59,027 nt of DNA from Chitinophagaceae bacterium (lineage in GTDB: Bacteria > Bacteroidota > Bacteroidia > Chitinophagales > Chitinophagaceae). Positions 34,152-41,233 of the stretch are shown in pieces (position 1 is the first letter of the stretch; the number at the start of each line of letters is the position of its first letter). The DNA lies in assembly GCA_019747705.1 (NCBI GenBank), contig JAIEQM010000082.1:1-59027 (forward strand). Direction: 5' to 3'. The translations under genes and the position numbers were made by a program. The notes below the pieces were generated by a model. That model had not been told where the DNA came from. It did no database searches and was given only the letters and a program-made list of their open reading frames with translations.

Positions 34152-35207
34152 ATGAAACAGTTTATCTCCGTTCATGATGTATTAAGCCCCTCCTTGGGAG
34201 GGGTTGGGGAGGCCATTGATGCACTGGTGCAAAAGGCACTTGCATACAAAGCCAATCCCTTTTCTGATAAAGCATTGGGTTCTGGCAAGCGAATGGGTTT
34301 AATTTTTTTAAATCCAAGTTTGCGTACACGCCTCAGCACACAAATAGCAGCAGAGAATTTGGGTATGCAGCCCATTGTTTTCAATGTGGGCAGTGAAGGC
34401 TGGACATGGGAGTTTGAAGAAGAAGCCATCATGAGCGGTACATCCGTTGAGCATGTAAAAGATGCTGCACCCATTCTTGGAAATTATTTTGACATTCTTG
34501 CAATAAGAACATTTCCTGGTCTGAAGATTAAAGAAGATGATTACAGCGAACTCTTCATTAAACAATTCATTAAGTATGCAGGCGTACCTGTAGTGAGTTT
34601 GGAAAGCGCTACATTACATCCACTGCAATCATTAACAGATATTCTTACAATTCAGGAGCAGCTTTCTTTGAACCCCCCTTCGGGGGGCAGGGGGGCCAAA
34701 ATTGTATTGACATGGGCTCCCCACATCAAACCCCTTCCGCAATGTGTGGCCAACAGTTTTGCACAATGGATAAACGCATGGAACCTCACCCCAACCCTCT
34801 CCAAAGGAGAGGGAGAAAAACGCTTTGAGTTTGTAATCACCCATCCGCAGGATTATGAACTGGATGAACAGTTTACAAAAGGAGCAACTATCACCCACAA
34901 TCAGGAAGAAGCGTTAAAAGATGCAGACTTTGTATATGTAAAAAACTGGAGTACCTGTACTGATTACGGAAAAATTTATTGCAACGACCCTGAGTGGATG
35001 CTCACAGAAGAAAAATTAAAACAAACCAATAATGCACGCATCATGCATTGTTTGCCTGTAAGAAGAAATGTGGAACTGAGTGATGAAGTATTAGACAGTC
35101 AGCATAGTATTATAACACAACAGGCATCAAACAGAGTTTGGGCTGCTCAGGCAGTACTCTCTGAAATATTAAAAGCAAGCCCCCATCCCCTGAAGGGGGG
35201 CAGTTAA
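34152..35207 (+). CDS. argF': N-acyl-ornithine carbamoyltransferase
   Basis: A 351-residue transcarbamylase of the Bacteroidota ArgF' type, carbamoylating N-acetyl- (or N-succinyl-) ornithine rather than free ornithine. Carbamoyl-phosphate site NPSLRTRLS (54-62), HPLQSLTDIL and HCLPVRRN are intact. Acetyl versus succinyl specificity cannot be settled by eye. Four palindrome-derived stretches are present: SPSLGGVGE near residue 12, NPPSGGRGA near 175, LTPTLSKGEGEK near 213 and the tail PHPLKGGS. All keep the frame and fall in loops or at the ends. The last one doubles as the left arm of the DUF559 cassette. Confidence 0.92.
   Translation: MKQFISVHDVLSPSLGGVGEAIDALVQKALAYKANPFSDKALGSGKRMGLIFLNPSLRTRLSTQIAAENLGMQPIVFNVGSEGWTWEFEEEAIMSGTSVEHVKDAAPILGNYFDILAIRTFPGLKIKEDDYSELFIKQFIKYAGVPVVSLESATLHPLQSLTDILTIQEQLSLNPPSGGRGAKIVLTWAPHIKPLPQCVANSFAQWINAWNLTPTLSKGEGEKRFEFVITHPQDYELDEQFTKGATITHNQEEALKDADFVYVKNWSTCTDYGKIYCNDPEWMLTEEKLKQTNNARIMHCLPVRRNVELSDEVLDSQHSIITQQASNRVWAAQAVLSEILKASPHPLKGGS
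34186..34213. repeat. In-frame GC palindrome P6, argF' N-terminus
   Basis: CCCCTCCTTGGGAGGGGTTG, read as S-P-S-L-G-G-V-G. Confidence 0.85.
34673..34697. repeat. In-frame GC palindrome P7, argF' centre
   Basis: CCCCCCTTCGGGGGGCAGGG, read as N-P-P-S-G-G-R-G, immediately before AKIVLTWAPH. Confidence 0.88.
34784..34815. repeat. In-frame GC palindrome P8, argF' centre
   Basis: Core ACCCTCTCCAAAGGAGAGGG, read as L-T-P-T-L-S-K-G-E-G-E, just before FEFVITHP. Confidence 0.88.
35180..35200. repeat. GC palindrome P9 at the argF' C-terminus; left arm of the DUF559 cassette
   Basis: Same bases as 29830-29850. It is the approximate reverse complement (18 of 21) of the copy at 35601-35621, so the two flank the DUF559 domain as an inverted repeat. 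Confidence 0.85.
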
Positions 35208-35229
35208 CACTCTAACTAAATGTAAGAGT

Positions 35230-36474
35230 ATGAAAGATAACATGTATTATGGCGCAAGTCACTTGATTTTTCAACGTGCGGAGGAACTTCGAAACAGAAT
35301 GACTCCCGCTGAAGAGTCTCTTTGGCGTCATTTACATATTAATGAATGGAAGCTGAAATTCAGAAGACAGCATCCCATATCTAATTATGTTGTAGATTTT
35401 TATTGCCATTCCATAAAACTTGTAATTGAACTGGATGGAGGAATTCATGAGGTTGAAGAAGTAAAAAGATTAGATGAAGAACGTGAGGAAAACCTGAAAG
35501 CATTAGGTTTAACTGTTATTCGGTTCAGGAATGAAATGATATTTAATAATAAGAAAACCGTACTTGAAACAATTTCGAATCATATCAAACTGCTGCAAAG
35601 TCCCCCTTTAGGGGATAGGGGCAAAAGATTGTATGTGATAAAGATTGGAGGGAATATTATTGATGATGAAACTGCTTTACGCAATTTCCTTTCAGACTTT
35701 TCGCAATTATTCGGAGGGCATACAAACACCCCTTCAGGGGATGGGGGCAAAAAAGCAATTTTAGTACACGGCGGTGGTAAACTGGCAACAAGAATTGCTG
35801 AAGCAATGGGAGTTCAGCAACAGATGATAGACGGACGAAGAATCACCGATGCAGAAACACTGAAGATTGTAACAATGGTATATGCAGGATATATCAATAA
35901 AAATATTGTGGCACAGCTACAGTCGCTCGGATGTAATGCTATAGGTTTAAGTGGTGCAGATGGAAATTCAATAAAGGCTCATAAAAGGTCGGAGGGTAAA
36001 GCCTCCCCCTCGGGGGGAGGTTTGGTGGGGGCTGTTGATTACGGCTTTGTAGGTGATATAGATGAAGTAAATGCTGAGCTGCTCCACACAATTTTACATA
36101 TGAACGATGCTGTTGTACTGGCTCCTATCACCCACGATGGTAACGGACAACTGCTCAACACCAATGCCGATACCATTGCCCAGGAAACAGCAAAAGCAAT
36201 GAGTAAATTATATGATGTGGAGCTTATTTACAGCTTTGAAAAAGCAGGTGTGTTGCTGGATGTGAATGATGGTGCTTCAGTTGTTCCGCTTATTAATCCG
36301 ATAACATATGAACAACTTAAAGAACAAGGAAAAATATTTGCAGGTATGCTGCCCAAATTAGATAATGCGTTTGCAGCAGTTAACAGCGGGGTAAAAAAAG
36401 TCATCATCGGCAAAGCAGAAGAATTACACGATTTAATCAACGGAACAAAAGGCACCACTATCAGTAATGAATGA
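35230..36474 (+). CDS. argB: DUF559 nuclease-like domain fused in frame to acetylglutamate kinase (ArgB)
   Basis: One open frame of 414 residues with two unrelated parts. Residues about 1-122 are a complete DUF559 protein (RMTPAEESLWRHL, FRRQHPISNYVVDFYC, KLVIELDGGIHE, LKALGLTVIRFRNEMIF), a Vsr/PD-(D/E)xK-like fold usually found alone at about 120 residues. Residues about 133-414 are N-acetylglutamate kinase (LYVIKIGGN, AILVHGGGK, GLSGADGNSI, YGFVGDIDEVN, ITHDGNGQLLNTNADTIA). The joint (QSPPLGDRGK) is a GC palindrome lying where DUF559 should stop. Two more inserts occur in ArgB (TPSGDGG and ASPSGGGLVG). An internal TTG or GTG near 35628 might also start free ArgB. It overlaps argE' by 8 bp. 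Confidence 0.88.
   Translation: MKDNMYYGASHLIFQRAEELRNRMTPAEESLWRHLHINEWKLKFRRQHPISNYVVDFYCHSIKLVIELDGGIHEVEEVKRLDEEREENLKALGLTVIRFRNEMIFNNKKTVLETISNHIKLLQSPPLGDRGKRLYVIKIGGNIIDDETALRNFLSDFSQLFGGHTNTPSGDGGKKAILVHGGGKLATRIAEAMGVQQQMIDGRRITDAETLKIVTMVYAGYINKNIVAQLQSLGCNAIGLSGADGNSIKAHKRSEGKASPSGGGLVGAVDYGFVGDIDEVNAELLHTILHMNDAVVLAPITHDGNGQLLNTNADTIAQETAKAMSKLYDVELIYSFEKAGVLLDVNDGASVVPLINPITYEQLKEQGKIFAGMLPKLDNAFAAVNSGVKKVIIGKAEELHDLINGTKGTTISNE
35601..35621. repeat. GC palindrome P10 at the DUF559-ArgB junction; right arm of the cassette
   Basis: Same bases as 30057-30077, read as S-P-P-L-G-D-R-G. It replaces the expected DUF559 stop and joins the frame to ArgB. Confidence 0.88.
35728..35747. 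repeat. In-frame GC palindrome P11, argB
   Basis: ACCCCTTCAGGGGATGGGGG, read as T-P-S-G-D-G-G, just before KKAILVHGGG. Confidence 0.88.
36001..36032. repeat. In-frame GC palindrome P12, argB
   Basis: CCTCCCCCTCGGGGGGAGG followed by TTTGGTGGGGGC, read as A-S-P-S-G-G-G-L-V-G-A, between AHKR and VDYGFVGDI. Confidence 0.88.
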
Positions 36475-37564
36475 GCAAATCAAAATATTATACCGGGAAG
36501 CAGTTGAGTTATTAAAACAACTCATCAGCACACCTTCTTTCAGCAAAGAAGAAAGTGATACCGCTGCCATCATTGGAAAGTTTTTTGCATTGAAAGGAAT
36601 AGCCGCCAGCAGAGTGGGCAACAATATCTTTGCATTAAATCAGCAATTTGATGAAAGCAAACCCACTATCTTACTTAACTCGCACCATGATACAGTAAAA
36701 CCGAACAAAGGATACACACTCAATCCTTTTCAACCAATTGAAAAGGATGCCCGCCCGGATGACCCAGTCGGACGGGATAAATTGTTTGGATTAGGTAGTA
36801 ATGATGCAGGTGGAAGTTTGGTATCCTTAATTGCAACCTTTTTATATTTCTATTCTTATCAAAACTTAAAATACAATATTGCAATTGCTGCAACGGCTGA
36901 AGAAGAAATCAGCGGCACAGGTGGTATTGAAATGACGATTCCTTATTTACCAAAGATTGACAGCGCTATTGTAGGCGAACCAACCCAAATGCAAATAGCT
37001 GTTGCAGAAAGAGGATTGATGGTGCTGGATTGTATAACATATGGCAAAGCAGGACATGCTGCACGCAATGAAGGCGAGAATGCATTGTACAAAGCCATAA
37101 AAGATATTGAGTGGTTTCAAAACCATGCCTTTGAAAAAAACAGTGAGTTGCTTGGAGCCTGTAAGTTTACAGTTACATCAATAGAAACAGAAAACAAACA
37201 GCACAATGTGGTGCCGTCTCAATGCAAGTTTGTTGTTGATGTGCGTGTGAATGAGTTGTACAGCTTTGATGAACTGCTGCAAACCATCAAAGCAAATGTG
37301 CAGAGTGAAGTAACGCCACGCAGCACAAGATTAAAATCAACCAATATTGCATTAGAACATCCACTGGTAAAAGCTGGAATAGAATTAGGAAGAACCTCTT
37401 ATGGCTCTCCTACCACCAGCGATAAAGCGCTGATGCCTTTTCCTGCACTCAAGATGGGACCAGGCGATAGCGCAAGAAGTCATACAGCAGATGAATATAT
37501 TTACCTGGATGAAATTAAAGAAGGAATTGAATTGTATGTTCAGTTATTAGATAGGGTCTTATAA
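36467..37564 (+). CDS. argE: M20 family N-acetyl-ornithine/citrulline deacetylase (ArgE-like)
   Basis: A 365-residue di-zinc M20 hydrolase; in an ArgF' pathway it removes the acyl group from N-acylcitrulline (or ornithine). Zinc ligands and general base are visible: H73/H74 and D75 in LLNSHHDTVKPN, D113 in LGSNDAGG, E145-E147 in TAEEEISG, VGEPTQ, and a C-terminal HTADEYI. A short insert DARPDDPVGRD (about 94-104) precedes KLFGLGSND and is encoded by a palindrome of another type (36749-36776). It overlaps argB by 8 bp (ATGAATGA), so the two are coupled. Confidence 0.9.
   Translation: MNEQIKILYREAVELLKQLISTPSFSKEESDTAAIIGKFFALKGIAASRVGNNIFALNQQFDESKPTILLNSHHDTVKPNKGYTLNPFQPIEKDARPDDPVGRDKLFGLGSNDAGGSLVSLIATFLYFYSYQNLKYNIAIAATAEEEISGTGGIEMTIPYLPKIDSAIVGEPTQMQIAVAERGLMVLDCITYGKAGHAARNEGENALYKAIKDIEWFQNHAFEKNSELLGACKFTVTSIETENKQHNVVPSQCKFVVDVRVNELYSFDELLQTIKANVQSEVTPRSTRLKSTNIALEHPLVKAGIELGRTSYGSPTTSDKALMPFPALKMGPGDSARSHTADEYIYLDEIKEGIELYVQLLDRVL
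36749..36776. repeat. In-frame palindrome of a second type, argE'
   Basis: Arms CCCGCCCG and CGGACGGG around GATGACCCAGT, encoding about ten extra residues (ARPDDPVGRD). The related motif CGTCTGACG appears at the end of the gene near 57636. Confidence 0.7.
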
Positions 37565-37570
37565 AAATTG

Positions 37571-37593
37571 TTACAGGTTTCTGGTTACAGGTT
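37571..37593. repeat. Left arm of inverted repeat around four-helix-bundle cassette 2
   Basis: CAGGTTTCTGGTTACAGGTT. 22 of 23 bases match the reverse complement of the right arm at 38007-38036. It starts 6 bp after the argE' stop. Confidence 0.85.
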
Positions 37594-37615
37594 GCAAGTA
37601 AATAATTCAATCAGT

Positions 37616-38008
37616 ATGAAAAGTTACAGGGAGCTTGAAGTTTATAAAGAATCAAAGCTACTCGCCAGCGAAATTCATAAAATGTCGCTTGCTCTTCCAA
37701 AGTTTGAAATGTATGAAGAGGGAAGCCAGATAAGAAGGTCGTCTAAAGCTGTAACATCAGCCATTGTAGAAGGCTATGGAAGAAAACGCTACAAACAGGA
37801 TTTTATAAAGTTTCTTGTTTATGCACAATCGGAATGCGACGAAACAATTGTTCATCTTGATTTTTTATTTGACACTGAATCATTAAAAGATAAAAGTGTT
37901 TACGATTCCTTTTTTGAACGATATACCATTTTAAGTAAGAAGATTAATAATTTTATTCAATGGGTTGAGGAAAACTGGAATAACTTTCCCGATGCGGAGG
38001 CCAAATAA
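37616..38008 (+). CDS. Four-helix-bundle protein (S23/IVS-encoded type), cassette 2
   Basis: A 130-residue second member of the same family, clearly diverged from cassette 1. ATG 37616 ([20 protein letters not shown]) is preferred over an upstream in-frame codon that would translate the repeat arm. Landmarks: [52 protein letters not shown]. It sits between argE' and argH. Both flanks carry the CAGGTTTCTGG inverted repeat, and its TAA stop lies at the edge of the right arm. The mRNA could form a long stem with the gene in the loop, similar to 23S rRNA intervening sequences that RNase III removes; that is inference. Confidence 0.9.
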   Translation: MKSYRELEVYKESKLLASEIHKMSLALPKFEMYEEGSQIRRSSKAVTSAIVEGYGRKRYKQDFIKFLVYAQSECDETIVHLDFLFDTESLKDKSVYDSFFERYTILSKKINNFIQWVEENWNNFPDAEAK

Positions 38009-38036
38009 CCAGAAACCTGTAACCAGAAACCTGAAA
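38007..38036. repeat. Right arm of inverted repeat around four-helix-bundle cassette 2
   Basis: AACCAGAAACCTGTAACCAG continuing AAACCTGAAA. The motif is itself doubled. It ends 7 bp before the argH start. Confidence 0.85.
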
Positions 38037-38043
38037 CAAAAAT

Positions 38044-39339
38044 ATGAAACTCTGGCAAAAAGAAAGTACATCAACATCTCAACTGGTAGAACAATTTACT
38101 GTTGGCCGTGATAAAGAATTTGATTTACTTCTTGCAAAGTACGATGTGCAGGGCTCCATTGCTCATGTAACCATGTTGGGTGAAGCTGGATTGATGACTA
38201 AAGAAGGAACAGCGCTTGCCATCAAAGGACTTAATGAAATTGCAGAAGCCATTCACCATTCACAATTCACTATTGACTCTGGTGTTGAAGATATTCACTC
38301 CCAAATAGAAAAACGCCTCACCGAAAAAATCGGCGAAGCAGGCAAAAAAATCCACAGCGGCCGCAGCCGTAACGACCAGGTGGCGGTTGACATCAAGCTA
38401 TACCTCCGTGCAGAAATCAGCAACATCAAAACAGAAGTAAAACATTTGTTTGATTTACTCATCAGCAAAAGCGAAGAACATAAAGACAAACTCATTCCTG
38501 GCTACACCCATCTGCAAATAGCCATGCCATCATCTGCAGGTCTGTGGTTGGGCGCTTATGCTGAAAGTTTGGTGGATGATTTGGAACTGCTGGCAGCAGC
38601 ATATCACATTGTCAACAAAAACCCATTGGGCAGCGGCGCTGGCTATGGTTCATCTTTTCCATTAAGCAGAAAAAGAACAACCGATCTTTTAAATTTTGCC
38701 ACACTTAATTGGAACTCTGTTTATGCACAAATGACAAGAGGCAAAGCGGAGAAAGCAACTGCCACCGGCATCAGCGCCATTGCAGCCACGCTCAGCAAAC
38801 TTTCAATGGACTGCTGTTTGTATATGAATCAAAACTTTAGTTTCATCTCTTTTCCTGATGAACTCACCACTGGCAGCAGCATTATGCCGCATAAAAAAAA
38901 CCCGGATGTATTTGAATTGATTCGTGCCAAATGCAATCGTATGCAATCCATCCCCAATGAAATCACTTTACTCATCAGCAATCTTCCATCAGGCTATCAC
39001 AGAGATTTACAACTCACCAAAGAAATTCTCTTTCCTGCCATTGAAGAAATCAAAGCCTGTTTGCAAATGATGCAGCTCATGCTGCAAAACATCAGCATCA
39101 AAGAAAATATTCTGGCAGATGAAAAATACAAATACCTCTTTAGTGTGGAAGCCGTGAATGAACTGGTGAATAAAGGCGTACCGTTCCGTGAAGCGTATCA
39201 GCAGGTGGGCAATGCCATTAACAAAGGCAAATTCAATTACAATCTTCAGCAACTGCATCATTCACATGAAGGCAGCATCGGAAATTTATGCAATGATGAA
39301 ATAACAAATGAAATGAACAAAGCGCTGCAGAAGTTTTAA
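38044..39339 (+). CDS. argH: Argininosuccinate lyase
   Basis: A 431-residue tetrameric lyase splitting argininosuccinate to arginine and fumarate, last in the pathway and last in the operon. Signatures: HSGRSRNDQVAVD, IPGYTHLQIAMPSS, NPLGSGAGYGSSFPL and the fumarase/ASL motif GSSIMPHKKNPD. It is slightly shorter than E. coli ArgH (about 457), as is usual for Bacteroidota. No palindrome insert is seen in this gene, in contrast to the upstream ones. It converges on the gene ending at 39349 with a 9-bp gap and no obvious terminator. Confidence 0.96.
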   Translation: MKLWQKESTSTSQLVEQFTVGRDKEFDLLLAKYDVQGSIAHVTMLGEAGLMTKEGTALAIKGLNEIAEAIHHSQFTIDSGVEDIHSQIEKRLTEKIGEAGKKIHSGRSRNDQVAVDIKLYLRAEISNIKTEVKHLFDLLISKSEEHKDKLIPGYTHLQIAMPSSAGLWLGAYAESLVDDLELLAAAYHIVNKNPLGSGAGYGSSFPLSRKRTTDLLNFATLNWNSVYAQMTRGKAEKATATGISAIAATLSKLSMDCCLYMNQNFSFISFPDELTTGSSIMPHKKNPDVFELIRAKCNRMQSIPNEITLLISNLPSGYHRDLQLTKEILFPAIEEIKACLQMMQLMLQNISIKENILADEKYKYLFSVEAVNELVNKGVPFREAYQQVGNAINKGKFNYNLQQLHHSHEGSIGNLCNDEITNEMNKALQKF

Positions 39340-39348
39340 TCAATCCAA

Positions 39349-39921
39349 TCAATTCTTCTCTGTTGGTCTGATCTCCTCATCTTTCACTTTATCATACACA
39401 CGTATGTAAACCGTCCATTGAAAATTGGTGTATTCTGCTATAAGGTCCAGCACGAGATTCCTGTAAACCGTTCCATCTTCTTCCATTCTAAACTGATTGC
39501 TCCACAAACGTAACTCTTCAGTGGGTGCACTGTAAGGCGATATGGCAACCAACCCGCTCACACCGGTTTTCAGCAGGGCTTTGCCGGCAAGGTCATTATA
39601 ATAGGCTTTGTAATTCCGTTGCAGCTCTTTAATATCTTCCGTTGTAAACAGCACAGCCTCCCACACCCAGCTCTGGTATTTTTGATTGCTGTAAGAAACA
39701 ATCCTGGTTTGCAAAGCACCTTTAATTTCAACTTTGGATATGTATTCAGAATTCTGCTCACCATCATTCAGCGCATTACCACGTATGTTGCGGTAGTTAT
39801 ACGGAAAGTCCCTGATCACTTCATTGATCTGCGGCTTAATACTCACAAAAGGAGATCGGAGTTGGGCTGAAGAAGAAAAAACAAGGAATACGAGTACTGT
39901 TGTAAAGATGTTTTTATACAT
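39349..39921 (-). CDS. Exported protein of unknown function
   Basis: A 190-residue protein with a signal peptide MYKNIFTTVLVFLVFSSSAQ, taking ATG 39921 as start; the longer frame to 39969 would put 16 residues before the signal. The mature part is rich in Trp, Tyr and charged residues (YQSWVWEAVLFTTEDIKELQRNYKAYYND, EYTNFQWTVYIRVYDK). It has a mixed alpha/beta look and no Cys or metal motif. No family recognised. It is probably periplasmic and monocistronic. Confidence 0.65.
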   Translation of the reverse strand: MYKNIFTTVLVFLVFSSSAQLRSPFVSIKPQINEVIRDFPYNYRNIRGNALNDGEQNSEYISKVEIKGALQTRIVSYSNQKYQSWVWEAVLFTTEDIKELQRNYKAYYNDLAGKALLKTGVSGLVAISPYSAPTEELRLWSNQFRMEEDGTVYRNLVLDLIAEYTNFQWTVYIRVYDKVKDEEIRPTEKN

Positions 39922-40086
39922 GAATATTGGAATTTGAACACAAATTAAGCATGTTTCGGGTACTTTCACGCAGGCGACGTTAGAAAATTACGGGGATACC
40001 CGTAGTATTCACAGGTGAAAAAACATGTCCTCAGGTATTGCATATTGGCATTGTGCTTGCTATCTTTAAAGCATAAATCCAATGAT

Positions 40087-40215
40087 ATGAAAACTGCTAT
40101 TCGCAAAAGTTCCGCTGTTCTGCTTTCATTCAAACAAATCGTTCACTTGCTGGTGGAATCATTTGAAAGCCCGCAAAAAAAACAGTTTAAAAGACTAAAG
40201 GACTTTATTGCTTAA
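40087..40215 (+). CDS. Possible small basic protein (42 residues)
   Basis: ATG 40087 opens MKTAIRKSSAVLLSFKQIVH, then LLVESFESPQKKQFKRLKDFIA, a basic amphipathic helix. A longer in-frame start at 40015 would add 24 residues with a hydrophobic stretch. A convincing terminator follows at 40247, which suggests a transcript. No homologue is recognised; it could also be chance. Confidence 0.35.
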   Translation: MKTAIRKSSAVLLSFKQIVHLLVESFESPQKKQFKRLKDFIA

Positions 40216-40246
40216 TGAAATTTACACAGTGGTCTCCAACCCCATG

Positions 40247-40284
40247 AAAGCCATATACTCCAGGTGTGTGGCTTTTTATTTTTT
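40247..40284 (+). terminator. Terminator after the small basic ORF
   Basis: AAAGCCA/TGGCTTT stem followed by TTATTTTTT. It lies in the 304-bp gap 40216-40519, which otherwise holds only a small palindrome (TCCCG...CGGGA at 40346-40365). Confidence 0.6.
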
Positions 40285-40345
40285 AATACAATGGGTGGTA
40301 CCGACGCCAGTATACATGGCAGCTTTTTTGTTGAGCAAAGAGAAA

Positions 40346-40365
40346 TCCCGGGCGAAGCTTCGGGA
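40346..40365. repeat. Small palindrome (TCCCGGGCGAAGCTTCGGGA)
   Basis: TCCCG and CGGGA arms with GGCGAAGCTT between them, a REP-like intergenic hairpin. Confidence 0.5.
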
Positions 40366-40519
40366 CGTTGCACACTTCATCGTTCCTTTTTCAATTAAGC
40401 ATCAAATCCTTAACCAACTGCAATACGTCTTTTGTTGAAGTAACTGCATCTTTACCCCTTCATGAGAGCTGCCGCTTCTCTTATTTAAACATTTATACCC
40501 CTGGCCTGTTATACTGTAA

Positions 40520-41077
40520 ATGAATATTGAAATAATTACAGGCAGCCCACGTGAAAACAGTGTTACCCACCGTGTGGCTTTATTCCTGCAAAAGCATTTA
40601 TCAGCTCATACACAACATTATGCAGAAGTTATTGATGTGAGAGATTGGGAACTGCCCATGCTGCAGAATGTATTTACAAGCGTGGAAACAACACCTGATG
40701 CGTTTAAACCATTAAGCAAACGCATGTTTGCTGCTCATGCATTTATTCTGGTAACGCCTGAGTACAATGGCAGTTACACGCCTGCCATGAAAAATTTGCT
40801 GGATCATTATCCCAGGCAAACACATAAAGCATTTGGTATTGTTACGGCCAGCCCGGGTGTGATGGGCGGTATGCGTGCCACACAGCAAATGCAATTACTC
40901 ATCAATGCATTATTCGGTATTGCCAGCCCTTATATGCTGGTGGTGGGGAATGTAGAAAAGCGGTTTGATGCAGAAGGAAATTTGCTGGATGAAAGCTTTC
41001 AGAAAACAATTGATGTTTTTGTAAAAGAGTTTTTATGGCTGGCAGAGCGTTTGCACAGGGAAACAGTTTTGAAGTAA
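40520..41077 (+). CDS. NADPH-dependent FMN reductase family protein
   Basis: A 185-residue flavodoxin-fold oxidoreductase. The phosphate loop of FMN binding is near TGSPRENSVTHRVA (residues 7-20). The second flavin loop is TPEYNGSYTPAMKNLLDHYPR, the family hallmark, and GIVTASPGVMGGMRA follows. It may reduce quinones, azo compounds or FMN with NAD(P)H in the cytosol. Length is standard. It is 156 bp before the amidophosphoribosyltransferase-like gene, probably with separate promoters. Confidence 0.88.
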   Translation: MNIEIITGSPRENSVTHRVALFLQKHLSAHTQHYAEVIDVRDWELPMLQNVFTSVETTPDAFKPLSKRMFAAHAFILVTPEYNGSYTPAMKNLLDHYPRQTHKAFGIVTASPGVMGGMRATQQMQLLINALFGIASPYMLVVGNVEKRFDAEGNLLDESFQKTIDVFVKEFLWLAERLHRETVLK

Positions 41078-41182
41078 GACCCGGTTCAGACATGTATGGT
41101 TTGCCGGGCAGGTTCAACAGCACTGCAAACCTTATAGTTCTTCCAATACCTGATTTAATATGATTTTCTGAAAAAGGAGCTT

Positions 41183-41190
41183 TACATTTG
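41183..41190 (+). promoter_or_regulatory. Candidate -7 element of the amidophosphoribosyltransferase-like gene
   Basis: TACATTTG matches the Bacteroidota -7 consensus TAnnTTTG 43 bases upstream of the ATG at 41234. No clear TTG is found at the -33 spacing. Confidence 0.5.
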
Positions 41191-41233
41191 CACCTTCAAA
41201 AGGATTTATCAACGGCTCTTTTTTCAATACACC

